Assembly: GCA_041192685.1 (NCBI GenBank)
Contig: JBEEMM010000030.1
Location: 1 to 13,204, forward strand
From: TMED14 sp041192685
Lineage (GTDB): Bacteria; Bacteroidota; Bacteroidia; Flavobacteriales; Schleiferiaceae
DNA length: 13,204 nucleotides
Reading direction: 5' to 3'
Positions 1 to 6,256 of the stretch are shown here, piece by piece (within the stretch, counting starts at the first letter, position 1; the number at the start of each line of letters is the position of its first letter). The notes under the pieces are model-generated. The model was given only the letters and a program-made list of their open reading frames with translations. It did not search any database and was not told the origin of the DNA. Position numbers and translations under genes: made by a program.

Positions 1-893
1 TGCATGCTCGGTGTCTTGGTGAATTAGACCGTCCATTCCGCGGTAGCGCCCGTCCGCGTCGCTCCACAGGTTTGGAACACTGAACGCGTGGTAGAGCGCT
101 GTTGCATAAATGCGTTTTTGGGCGTCGGAACCGCCATCGACCTGCGCCCGATCCAATTCCGCTTGCCACAACGTGGTGCTGCGCGCAGCACAGCCCTCAA
201 AATTCCCCGACGAAGCCAGGGTTGCGCGAAGGTTTCGCTGTGCCCCTTGGTCGTCGGTTCCAGAAAAGCCAACCGCCAATTCTGCGCTACGCGAGGGCAA
301 CTGAATCCGAACGTGCAGGGAATCCACAATGTCTACCACCGCACCGACCGGCAAGAGTACCGCGAGGTAGGCATGCTGCTCCTTGGCCCAACCTTGGCTG
401 ACACGCTTCAAATGAAGTACCGATTCCTCGAGGCGCGCTGAAGCCCGAAGCACCCGATCTCGGTAGTTCAAATCAATCCAGAGTTCGGGGGATTGGTCTT
501 CGGCATACTGGTACCGATGAAACCCTCCACGTTCCGCGGCGGTGCGCTGGCGCGCTCGCTGCTTTTATCGAATGCCACGGGAGAATCCGCAAAGGGTCCG
601 CCCCAGGGCTTGAACAAAAAATCGCCGTAGTCGCCAACGCCAGTACCGCTTAAGTGCGTGTGGCTGAAGCCCCAGACGGTGCTGTCGGTGAAGTGGTATC
701 CGCTGCAGCCGTCCCAGCCCTCGCGGCGCGTATCGGGGCCAATTTGCAGCATTCCAAAGGGCGCCGTGGCGGCGGGGTGGGTGTGTCCGTGCCCCCCAGT
801 TCCAATGAATGGATCAATATGGCTCACAGAAATTTGTGCCAAAGCCGCCTTGGAAAGTCCGGCAAAGGCCAGCAAAAGGAGATGCTTGGTCAT
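1..893 (-). pseudogene. GH92 family alpha-1,2-mannosidase, 5' part, frame-disrupted and cut by window edge
   Basis: The N-terminal part of a secreted glycoside hydrolase family 92 enzyme, a family of Ca2+-dependent exo-alpha-mannosidases that trim mannose from glycans. The ATG at 893 opens a signal peptide (MTKHLLLLAFAG, cleavage probably after ALA). It is followed by the GH92 N-terminal hallmarks HIDPFIGTGGHGHTHP, APFGMLQIGPD and GFSHTHLSGTGVGDYGD. In this frame similarity stops at about residue 116 and a stop follows at 468. From about 543 another minus frame carries the rest of the family pattern without a stop to the window edge: GGFHRYQY, LWIDLNYRD, ATALYHAFSVPNLW and DGRYRGMDGLIH. The linking segment expected between them (PGYY...AELT in relatives) is missing. 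The frame change fits a net deletion of 3n+1 bases, with about 15-20 codons lost. It starts 14 bp after trmD. Family assignment is firm. Whether the break is a true mutation or an assembly error cannot be told from the sequence. The catalytic C-terminal domain lies outside the window. Confidence 0.82.
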
Positions 894-907
894 GACCCTA
901 AGATAGC

Positions 908-1585
908 CTACTCCCCCAGAAGGTCGGGCCGCCGCTCTCGGGTGCGGCTCAAAGCCTGTTCGCTGCGCCATTGTTCGATGAGGGCAAAGTTCCCTGAGGT
1001 CAGCACCTCCGGAACCTTCATGCCGCGAAATTCGGCCGGGCGCGTGTACACCGGCGGCGCCAGTAAATTATCTTGAAAGGAGTCCGTGAGGGCAGAGGTC
1101 TCGTCGTTGAGCACGCCTGGAATCAATCGAATCAGCGCATCGGCAATTACGGCTGCGGCCAATTCTCCTCCGCTTAGAACGTAGTCCCCAATGGAAATTT
1201 CGTGGGTAATGAGCCTATCGCGCACACGCTGGTCAATCCCTTTGTAGTGTCCGCAAACCAAGAGCAAATTTTTGAACGAAGACATGCGGTTGGCCATGGG
1301 CTGGTCCAGGGTTTGCCCGTCAGGGGAGGTGTAGACCACGGCATCGTAGTCGCGCTCGGCCAAAAGACCCTCAATGCATTCAAAAAGCGGCTCAGCCTTG
1401 ATTACCATTCCGGCGCCGCCACCAAATGCGTAGTCGTCGACCTGCTTGTGCTTGCCGCTGCCAAATTCGCGGAGGTCGTGCAAATGAACCTCGACCAGGC
1501 CCTTGGTTTGTGCTCGTTTTAGTATCGAAGCTTCAAATGGGCTGCGAATCAGCTCAGGCAGAAGCGTTACAATATCAATTCGCAC
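908..1585 (-). CDS. trmD: tRNA (guanine(37)-N1)-methyltransferase TrmD
   Basis: TrmD transfers a methyl group from S-adenosylmethionine to N1 of G37, next to the tRNA anticodon, which prevents +1 frameshifting. The 225-aa product begins MRIDIVTLLPELI and has the SPOUT-class trefoil-knot signature: YTSPDGQTLDQPMANRM, then LLVCGHYKGIDQRVRD and HEISIGDYVLSGGE. The segment TDSF, about 40 residues further on, holds the aspartate position used as general base in characterised TrmD proteins. Length is close to that of family members with a short C-terminal domain. The start is GTG at 1585: it gives the expected N-terminus and lies 3 bp after the TAA of the upstream oxygenase gene, so the two are probably co-transcribed. 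The GH92 gene follows after 14 bp. No rplS, rimM or rpsP is visible next to it, unlike the proteobacterial trmD operon. Confidence 0.97.
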   Translation of the reverse strand: MRIDIVTLLPELIRSPFEASILKRAQTKGLVEVHLHDLREFGSGKHKQVDDYAFGGGAGMVIKAEPLFECIEGLLAERDYDAVVYTSPDGQTLDQPMANRMSSFKNLLLVCGHYKGIDQRVRDRLITHEISIGDYVLSGGELAAAVIADALIRLIPGVLNDETSALTDSFQDNLLAPPVYTRPAEFRGMKVPEVLTSGNFALIEQWRSEQALSRTRERRPDLLGE

Positions 1586-1588
1586 CGC

Positions 1589-2518
1589 TTAGGCAAGTCC
1601 GATTTCGACCAAGCGCTCGTGCAGGTACGCGCCCGCAGTGATGTCGCTGAATGCCTTTGGGCGCTCATCGCTGATGCAGTGCTCGAGGCAATTCAGGGGC
1701 ATGTCCTCTTTGGGGTGTACAAAAAATGGCATAGAATAGCGCGGCAGATGACGCTTTTCTGCCGTCGGATTCACTACTCGGTGGGTCGTGCTCGACAGCA
1801 TTCCGTTGGTCAGTCGCTGCAGCATATCGCCCACATTGATTACCAGGGCGTCGTTGGTCACGTGAATCGGAACCCATTTCTGCTCAGAAACTACTTCTAG
1901 TCCCTCTGCGGATGCACCCATGAGCAGGGTAATTAGGTTGATGTCTTCGTGCGCGGCAGCCCGAATTCCGTCTTCGGGAAGTGCTGGTTGGGCAGGGTAG
2001 TGTATGGCTCTAAAGATCGAATGACCCGAGGCTAAGGGTTCGCTAAAGAATTCACGGTCCAGTCCTATGTGCAGGGCCACTGCCTTCATGAGTTCGTTGC
2101 CTATGGATTCCAATTTGCGGTAGGACTCGCTAATTACTTCGTCAAGTCCTTGAACCTGTGTGCCGACCAAAAGGTTGGGCATGAGTCCACGTTCTGCCGC
2201 ATTCATCGGTCCCCATTGGTAGAATTCCTTGAGGTCAGCCGACGTTTCGCCCTTGGCATGCTCCACTTTGAAGGGAGTAAATCCGCGCTGTCCCTTGGCG
2301 CCATGCTTTACAAAGGTGTTTTTAGTTGGCTCAGGAAGCTCAAAGAATTGCTGCACGGCCAAGTAGAGGTTTTCTCGCTCTTGGGTAGTAAATCCGTGGT
2401 CTACAATAGCGGCGAATCCGAGGCTGCGGAATGCCTGACCAAGGGACTCCGAAAAGGCAATTTGGTCCGCTGGACTGCCTTGAGTCCATTGGCTTAGCGA
2501 AAGGGTTGGAAGTTGCAT
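1589..2518 (-). CDS. Isopenicillin N synthase-like 2-oxoglutarate/Fe(II)-dependent oxygenase
   Basis: A 309-aa member of the isopenicillin-N-synthase-like dioxygenase family, cytosolic non-haem iron enzymes that usually couple 2-oxoglutarate decarboxylation to oxidation of a small substrate. The N-terminal DIOX_N-type part (about residues 3-120) contains GFAAIVDHGF and FFELPEPTKNTF. The C-terminal double-stranded beta helix carries the iron ligands H190 and D192 (AAHEDINLITLL) and H246 (STTHRVVNP). R260 in RYSMPFF sits where family members bind the co-substrate carboxylate. All ligands are intact, so the protein should be active, but the substrate cannot be inferred. It is first in an apparent operon with trmD. 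A TATCTTTG element ends four bases before the ATG, so the mRNA may be leaderless. Annotations as a beta-lactam biosynthesis enzyme would be over-interpretation, since no such genes surround it. Confidence 0.9.
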   Translation of the reverse strand: MQLPTLSLSQWTQGSPADQIAFSESLGQAFRSLGFAAIVDHGFTTQERENLYLAVQQFFELPEPTKNTFVKHGAKGQRGFTPFKVEHAKGETSADLKEFYQWGPMNAAERGLMPNLLVGTQVQGLDEVISESYRKLESIGNELMKAVALHIGLDREFFSEPLASGHSIFRAIHYPAQPALPEDGIRAAAHEDINLITLLMGASAEGLEVVSEQKWVPIHVTNDALVINVGDMLQRLTNGMLSSTTHRVVNPTAEKRHLPRYSMPFFVHPKEDMPLNCLEHCISDERPKAFSDITAGAYLHERLVEIGLA

Positions 2519-2522
2519 AAAT

Positions 2523-2530
2523 CAAAGATA
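2523..2530 (-). promoter_or_regulatory. Bacteroidota -7 element (TATCTTTG) before the oxygenase-trmD operon
   Basis: The minus strand reads TATCTTTG, an exact match to the Bacteroidota TAnnTTTG -7 consensus. It is followed by ATTT and then the ATG at 2518. With the usual distance to the transcription start, the mRNA would begin at or within a base or two of the start codon. No clear -33 TTG is present at standard spacing, which lowers confidence. Confidence 0.55.
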
Positions 2531-2540
2531 GGACTCGCCG

Positions 2541-2548
2541 TTCCTTTG
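2541..2548 (+). promoter_or_regulatory. Degenerate -7 element (TTCCTTTG) before the E1 fusion gene
   Basis: TTCCTTTG differs from TAnnTTTG at one fixed position. It ends four bases before the ATG at 2553, the same spacing as the divergent element on the other strand. It lies inside the 34-bp divergent spacer, which has to contain both promoters. The call rests on position as much as on sequence. Confidence 0.35.
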
Positions 2549-2552
2549 CACT

Positions 2553-4514
2553 ATGAAACACAAACCAAGTCTTGAACTCTACCGTTCCCTGTTTCTCCCT
2601 CGCGCCGTCGAGGAGCGCATGCTGATAGCCCTGCGTCAGGGTCGTATTTCTAAGTGGTTCTCTAGCTACGGTCAAGAGGCTGTTAGCGTCGGCACCACCC
2701 TGGCAATGCACGAAGACGAATGGATTTGCACGATGCATCGAAACCTTGGGGTCTTTACGGCGCGGAACCTGCCTTTGGTCAAGCTTTTTGCTCAGTTCCA
2801 GGGACGGGTAAGTGGCTACACCAAGGGCCGCGATCGTTCCTTTCATTTTGGGACCCGTGAGCACCGAATTTTTGGCATGATTTCACACCTCGGCGCACAG
2901 CTTGGCGTAGCCGACGGCCTTGCCCTTGCGCGGAGCATTCGCGGAGAAGGCAAATGCGTCCTGGTTTTTACCGGCGATGGCGGTGCCTCCGAAGGTGATT
3001 TTCATGAGGCTTTGAACGTGGCTGCCGTTTGGAAACTGCCGGTGTTAATAGTAGTTGAAAACAACCAATGGGGCCTGTCCACTCCGTCTCGGGAGCAGTT
3101 TGTTTTTGATTCGTTCGCCGTCAAGGGTCCGGCCTATGGAATGGAGTCGCATTCCATTGATGGGAACGACCTTGATCTGGTCCTCAAAACATCGCGCGAA
3201 CTGACGCAATCCATCAGAGAAAATCCACGTCCAATTTTGCTGGAGTGCATGACCTTTAGGGTGCGCGGCCACGAAGAGGCTTCTGGAACGAAATACTACC
3301 CCGAAGGCCTGATTGAGTCTTGGCAATCCAAGGATCCCATTCTGCGCTACCGAAGCAGCATTATAAAGGCATCGGTGGCTTCAGAAGAAGAGGTTAAGGC
3401 GCTCGAAGAAGAGCTCGCTGCGCAGGTTTTGGAGTCGCTTAATTTGGCCCTCGAGGAACCTAAACCGCACTACGACGAGCAGACTGAACTTGCGGACGTG
3501 TATGCTCCGGTTGACTCCGAGCCTAGCCATGAGGTTGCCCCTGAATCAAGCCGAAGGCTACGGCTTATTGACGCCATCAATGAGGCCTTGGGTCAGGCCC
3601 TAGAGCGGCACGATAATTTGGTCTTCATGGGCCAAGATATTGCAGAATACGGCGGTGTTTTTAAGGCAACTGACGGCTTGCTGGAGCGATTTGGATCGGC
3701 TCGAATTCGCAATACTCCGCTCTGCGAATCGGCTATTGTCGGAGCTGGAGTGGGCTTGTCGGTTGAGGGCTTTAAGTCCATGGTCGAAATGCAGTTCAGC
3801 GATTTTGTGACCGAGGCCATGACGCAGATTTGCAACCAAGCAGCCAAACTTCACTACCGCTGGGGTCAGTCGGTTGATATGGTTATTCGCATGCCCACGG
3901 GAGCTGGCATGGCCGCAGGGCCGTTCCACAGCCAGTCTACGGAGGCTTGGTTTGCTCGAGTTCCGGGACTCAAGGTGGTCTATCCTTCAACACCTGCCCA
4001 AGCAAAGGGCCTGCTGCTTCGTGCCTTTGAAGACCCTAATCCCGTCTTGTTTTTTGAACACAAAAACCTTTATCGCTCCTTTGAAGAAGAAGTTCCTCAG
4101 GAATACTATACCCTGCCATTGGACCGCGCGGTGCTTGTTAAGCCCGGCGAAGATCTCACGGTAATTGCCTACGGTTCCGCTGTTCACTGGGTTCAGGATT
4201 GGATGCAAGCAAATCCAGGTACCTCGATAGAACTCATTGATTTGGTTTCATTGCGCCCGGTGGACTGGAATACCTTAGAAAAGTCCGTGCGCAAAACAAA
4301 CCGATGCTTGGTGGTGCAAGAAGATACATTTTTAGGCAGCATAGGTAGCTCTATTGCGTCCGAAATTCAGCAGCTCTGTTTCGCCGTCTTGGATGCGCCA
4401 GTATCGGTGCTGTCAAGTTCTGATACGCCGATTCCTTTTGCTGCGGAACTTGAGCGGGGTTTTTTGCCGCAGGAACGACTTAATTCAGCAATTCAGAGTA
4501 TTCTGAATTATTAG
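2553..4514 (+). CDS. 2-oxoacid dehydrogenase E1, fused alpha and beta subunits
   Basis: A 653-aa thiamine-diphosphate enzyme joining the E1 alpha and beta chains of a pyruvate or branched-chain 2-oxoacid dehydrogenase complex, which decarboxylates the oxoacid and passes the acyl group to the lipoyl E2. The alpha half (about 1-300) has GQEAVSVG, the ThDP/Mg motif starting GDGGASEGDF (141) and ending at NN (170-171), and RGHEEASG (238-245). A charged linker (about 300-335) leads to the beta half: LVFMGQDIAEYGGVF (356-370), E392 in the TPLCESAIVGAG segment at the usual catalytic glutamate position, GPFHSQSTEAWF (456-467), and a C-terminal transketolase-type domain from about 520. Such fusions are common in Bacteroidota. 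No E2 or E3 gene is nearby, so partners must be encoded elsewhere. Substrate is uncertain: the RGHEEASG loop matches neither the classical PDH nor BCKDH form well. The ATG at 2553 fits the alpha-chain N-terminus. Confidence 0.93.
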   Translation: MKHKPSLELYRSLFLPRAVEERMLIALRQGRISKWFSSYGQEAVSVGTTLAMHEDEWICTMHRNLGVFTARNLPLVKLFAQFQGRVSGYTKGRDRSFHFGTREHRIFGMISHLGAQLGVADGLALARSIRGEGKCVLVFTGDGGASEGDFHEALNVAAVWKLPVLIVVENNQWGLSTPSREQFVFDSFAVKGPAYGMESHSIDGNDLDLVLKTSRELTQSIRENPRPILLECMTFRVRGHEEASGTKYYPEGLIESWQSKDPILRYRSSIIKASVASEEEVKALEEELAAQVLESLNLALEEPKPHYDEQTELADVYAPVDSEPSHEVAPESSRRLRLIDAINEALGQALERHDNLVFMGQDIAEYGGVFKATDGLLERFGSARIRNTPLCESAIVGAGVGLSVEGFKSMVEMQFSDFVTEAMTQICNQAAKLHYRWGQSVDMVIRMPTGAGMAAGPFHSQSTEAWFARVPGLKVVYPSTPAQAKGLLLRAFEDPNPVLFFEHKNLYRSFEEEVPQEYYTLPLDRAVLVKPGEDLTVIAYGSAVHWVQDWMQANPGTSIELIDLVSLRPVDWNTLEKSVRKTNRCLVVQEDTFLGSIGSSIASEIQQLCFAVLDAPVSVLSSSDTPIPFAAELERGFLPQERLNSAIQSILNY

Positions 4515-4525
4515 TGAATTCATGA

Positions 4526-4558
4526 TTTGTTTTTGCCCATTAGTTGGCATTATATTTG
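4526..4558 (+). promoter_or_regulatory. Canonical Bacteroidota promoter of the 72-aa gene
   Basis: TTTG at 4526-4529, a 21-bp spacer, then TATATTTG at 4551-4558 give an exact -33/-7 pair of the Bacteroidota housekeeping type. The transcript would start near 4562-4565, leaving a leader of about 30 nt that is very AT-rich and ends ttttttagc before the ATG. This is the best-formed promoter in the window. Confidence 0.75.
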
Positions 4559-4593
4559 CCTAAATTAATACACAATTTAAACAATTTTTTAGC

Positions 4594-4812
4594 ATGACCC
4601 CATCACAGCTCGTTCAGCACTTTCGCGACAACCAAAACGGCAACAAAACCCTGAAGACTACGTTTCGCAATCAGTTCCTAGGTAAGTTTGATTTTGAGGA
4701 ACTAGAAGGCCTTATCATCTCTTGCGAGAAGGAGATTGAGAAGCGTGCTCAAGTTGAAATTGACCACCACATTGCTTGGCTAGAAGCCCAAGGCTACACG
4801 GTAACGAAGTAG
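4594..4812 (+). CDS. Small orphan protein, 72 aa, unknown function
   Basis: I do not recognise this protein. It is 72 residues, hydrophilic and probably mostly helical, with a charged central segment (FEELEGLIISCEKEIEKR) and no signal peptide, membrane segment or metal motif. It has one cysteine and a near-central histidine pair (DHHIAW). The gene is supported by a strong upstream promoter, a start at the first ATG after a short AT-rich leader, tandem TAG stops (4810-4815) and a strong terminator 18 bp after them, so it is a single-gene transcript. The TGA/TAG-rich spacer on its left shows it is not part of the E1 transcript by design. A tightly bounded unit of this kind often means high expression, but function cannot be inferred. 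Confidence 0.8.
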   Translation: MTPSQLVQHFRDNQNGNKTLKTTFRNQFLGKFDFEELEGLIISCEKEIEKRAQVEIDHHIAWLEAQGYTVTK

Positions 4813-4823
4813 TAGTTAACTAC
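4812..4823. repeat. 12-bp perfect palindrome at the stop of the 72-aa gene
   Basis: GTAGTTAACTAC is its own reverse complement and spans the last base of the stop codon and the start of the 3' UTR, eight bases before the terminator stem. It may be chance or a minor RNA or protein-binding feature. Confidence 0.4.
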
Positions 4824-4830
4824 GTATTTG

Positions 4831-4858
4831 AAAAGGAGGCTCACGAGCCTCCTTTTTT
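4831..4858 (+). terminator. Rho-independent terminator of the 72-aa gene
   Basis: A perfect 11-bp stem (AAAAGGAGGCT at 4831-4841 with AGCCTCCTTTT at 4846-4856), a CACG loop and a following run of Ts. The A-rich left arm would also give a short T-run on the opposite strand, so it could also stop minus-strand transcripts that pass the tRNA-Val terminator. Confidence 0.92.
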
Positions 4859-4915
4859 GTTGCATTAAAGTCTTGAAGTACCCTGGTGCGATTTGCGGGA
4901 CTAGGAACCTACCCT

Positions 4916-4948
4916 AAAAGCAAGAAGCCGCACATTGGCGGCTTCTTT
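4916..4948 (-). terminator. Terminator downstream of tRNA-Val
   Basis: Ten perfectly paired bases (AAGAAGCCGC at 4922-4931 with GCGGCTTCTT at 4938-4947) around a six-base loop. On the minus strand they are followed by GCTTTT. They lie just after the 3' end of tRNA-Val, as expected for its transcription stop. Confidence 0.75.
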
Positions 4949-4952
4949 CGGG

Positions 4953-5027
4953 TGGGCGAACAGGGATTCGAACCCCGGACCCTCTGCGTGTAAAGCAGAT
5001 GCTCTGAACCAGCTGAGCTATTCGCCC
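4953..5027 (-). tRNA. tRNA-Val (anticodon TAC)
   Basis: The minus strand folds into a 75-nt cloverleaf. The acceptor arm is GGGCGAA/TTCGCCC with discriminator A. The D arm is GCTC...GAGC. The anticodon stem TCTGC/GCAGA has loop TTTACAC, and the T arm contains GGTTCGAATCC. The anticodon TAC reads GTA-type valine codons. CCA is not encoded at the 3' end. It has its own promoter and a terminator, so it is probably a single-gene unit. Confidence 0.96.
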
Positions 5028-5039
5028 GATTTTGGTTTG

Positions 5040-5047
5040 CAAATATA
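5040..5047 (-). promoter_or_regulatory. -7 element (TATATTTG) of tRNA-Val
   Basis: TATATTTG on the minus strand ends 12 bases before the tRNA 5' end, and a CTTG lies 18 bp upstream of it as a candidate -33 box. The surrounding bases (GAAGTATATTTGCA) closely match the element before tRNA-Lys (GAACTATATTTGCA), which supports a shared strong promoter form. Confidence 0.65.
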
Positions 5048-5072
5048 CTTCAAAATTGGCTTTGCCAAGGGC

Positions 5073-5435
5073 CTAGGGCAGAAATTCGGGACCAGATCGG
5101 AATATGATATGGCAGTTATCGCGCCCAACCACATACCACGCGCTTGCGACCACGGTCCCTGTGGAATCCAATACCGTAGTGCGCAGGCTGTCTCCCTCTG
5201 CACTAAGCGACTTCATGTGGGAGTCGTCTACTACTGCAAAATATGCCTCGTAGCCCTTGTCTAAGGCCGTAAGGGTATCTCCCGTACGCTCATTTACAGC
5301 GTATACGGAATCAGGCAGACTGGCTCCAGTCCATTGAAAACCAACACTCCGGAATTCTTCGGTACAGAATACTCCTTCTTCGCAGCTGGAGACAATGAGG
5401 CCAGTGGCCAAAATAGAGGCGGTGTAAATGTTCAT
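5073..5435 (-). CDS. Small putative lipoprotein, unknown function
   Basis: I do not recognise the family. The ATG at 5435 (MNIYTASILATGLIVSSC) gives a signal peptide ending in a lipobox-like VSSC. The mature protein would begin at C18, giving 120 aa in total. An ATG at 5450 would add five residues without improving the signal, so 5435 is preferred. The mature part (CEEGVFC...) has two further cysteines, C24 and C108, that could pair in the periplasm, and alternating polar and hydrophobic stretches (DSVYAVNERTGD, TTVLDSTGTVVASAWYVV) suggesting a small beta-rich fold. The acidic residues right after C18 resemble Bacteroidota surface-export signals but are too short to be decisive. It lies 42 bp downstream of msrB in the same direction and may be co-transcribed with it. 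The coding call rests on length, signal and position. Confidence 0.72.
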   Translation of the reverse strand: MNIYTASILATGLIVSSCEEGVFCTEEFRSVGFQWTGASLPDSVYAVNERTGDTLTALDKGYEAYFAVVDDSHMKSLSAEGDSLRTTVLDSTGTVVASAWYVVGRDNCHIIFRSGPEFLP

Positions 5436-5477
5436 AACCTTAGGATGCACGATTTACTCTCGAAGTTGCATCGTCAA

Positions 5478-5963
5478 TCATTTCTGGGCATCCGAAAAAT
5501 CGAGCGAAGCGCTGTTCACGCAGTACCGAAGTTTGGTCGCAGTCGGACCATCGTTGAATACATGGCCTAGGTGGCCTCCGCATTTTTTGCATAAAATCTC
5601 AGTACGGACCGTTCCATGACTGTAGTCCGGCTTCTCAATTACGTTGGATTCCGGACCCTGTTGGTCAAAGCTTGGCCATCCGCAGTGGGCGTCAAATTTG
5701 CGGTCGCTGATAAAAAGTGAGGCGCCACAGCCTGCGCAGGTATAGGTTCCGGGCTCAAAATGCTTGTCGAACTTGCCGGTACCAGGGTACTCCGTCCCTT
5801 TCTGGCGGAGAATTTTAAATTGTTCTGGAGTAAGGATGGATCGCCATTCGGCGTCGGTCCGTTCCACAGTAAAGGCTGTATTGCTCATTTTAGTAGGGGT
5901 ATTTTGGCAAGAAGCCATGGTTCCAAAACCTAATATTGCCAAAAGCAGACCAAAGATTCTCAT
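5478..5963 (-). CDS. msrB: Peptide-methionine (R)-S-oxide reductase MsrB, lipoprotein form
   Basis: MsrB reduces methionine-R-sulfoxide in oxidised proteins. The ATG at 5963 gives 161 aa with a lipoprotein signal (MRIFGLLLAILGFGTMASC, lipid attachment at C19), so the enzyme probably works on envelope proteins from a membrane anchor. An upstream in-frame ATG at 6026 would run into tRNA-Leu and is rejected. The catalytic domain (about 30-155) is complete: zinc-site CxxC pairs C76/C79 (CAGC) and C125/C128 (CKKC), the substrate pocket and resolving-cysteine region HCGWPSF (C94, W96), GGHLGHVF, and the nucleophile C148 in RYCVNSASL. It lies just downstream of tRNA-Leu and upstream of a small lipoprotein gene on the same strand. 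Periplasmic repair MsrB proteins are known in other phyla. The lipid anchor is inferred from the signal alone. Confidence 0.95.
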   Translation of the reverse strand: MRIFGLLLAILGFGTMASCQNTPTKMSNTAFTVERTDAEWRSILTPEQFKILRQKGTEYPGTGKFDKHFEPGTYTCAGCGASLFISDRKFDAHCGWPSFDQQGPESNVIEKPDYSHGTVRTEILCKKCGGHLGHVFNDGPTATKLRYCVNSASLDFSDAQK

Positions 5964-5997
5964 GGGAATCACTACTGCAATAGTTAGACCAAAAAAG

Positions 5998-6080
5998 TGC
6001 CCTGGACTGGACTCGAACCAGCACAAGCATAGCTCACCACCCCCTCAAGGTGGCGTGTCTACCAATTTCACCACCAGGGC
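5998..6080 (-). tRNA. tRNA-Leu (anticodon GAG)
   Basis: The minus strand gives an 83-nt class II tRNA. The acceptor arm is GCCCTGG/CCAGGGC with discriminator A. The anticodon stem CCACC/GGTGG has loop TTGAGGG, there is a long variable arm (TGAGC...GCTTG region), and the T arm contains GGTTCGAGTCC. Anticodon GAG reads CTC/CTT leucine codons. A six-T run follows the discriminator base almost directly and may help termination before msrB. Confidence 0.95.
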
Positions 6081-6108
6081 GACACTTTAATGATCAAGAA
6101 CGTTTTAG

Positions 6109-6181
6109 TGACTCGACTGGGATTCGAACCCAGGACCCATACATTAAAAGTGTATTGCTCTACCAGCTGAGCTATCGAGTC
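6109..6181 (-). tRNA. tRNA-Lys (anticodon TTT)
   Basis: A 73-nt cloverleaf on the minus strand. The acceptor arm is GACTCGA/TCGAGTC with discriminator A. The D arm is GCTC/GAGC. The anticodon stem ATACA/TGTAT has loop CTTTTAA, and the T arm contains GGTTCGAATCC. Anticodon TTT reads AAA and AAG. It leads a minus-strand run with tRNA-Leu 28 bp downstream, so the two could be processed from one transcript. Confidence 0.96.
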
Positions 6182-6199
6182 GTTTCGCTAACGAGGCTG

Positions 6200-6207
6200 C
6201 AAATATA
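6200..6207 (-). promoter_or_regulatory. -7 element (TATATTTG) of the tRNA-Lys/tRNA-Leu unit
   Basis: TATATTTG on the minus strand ends 18 bases before the tRNA-Lys 5' end, at a sensible distance for a short leader removed by RNase P. No -33 box stands at the standard spacing. Confidence 0.6.
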
Positions 6208-6239
6208 GTTCAATTGCGCAAAAACAGAGGGCCTGCACC

Positions 6240-6247
6240 TAGATTTG
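6240..6247 (+). promoter_or_regulatory. -7 element (TAGATTTG) of aroK
   Basis: TAGATTTG matches TAnnTTTG exactly. It ends nine bases before the aroK ATG. A TTG at 6214-6216 lies 23 bp upstream, slightly farther than usual for a -33 box. The predicted leader is only a few bases. Confidence 0.55.
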
Positions 6248-6256
6248 TAATCACTA

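Noticed and set aside
1240..1275. Lysine in the TrmD CGHYKGID segment where Escherichia coli has YEGID.
   Set aside because: As I recall, this form is usual in Bacteroidota TrmD. The rest of the motif is intact, so it is not a sign of lost function.
1589..2518. Idea that the isopenicillin-N-synthase-like gene marks an antibiotic biosynthesis cluster.
   Set aside because: Neighbours are trmD, a glycosidase and an E1 enzyme. No peptide synthetase or other beta-lactam genes are present, and the family is very broad.
2340..2864. A 174-codon minus-strand frame crossing the oxygenase/E1 divergent spacer.
   Set aside because: It overlaps the starts of two well-supported genes and both promoters and shows no family pattern.
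4859..4921. Possible small RNA between the 72-aa gene terminator and the tRNA-Val terminator.
   Set aside because: No promoter, stem structure or conserved motif is visible. It looks like an ordinary spacer between two converging units.
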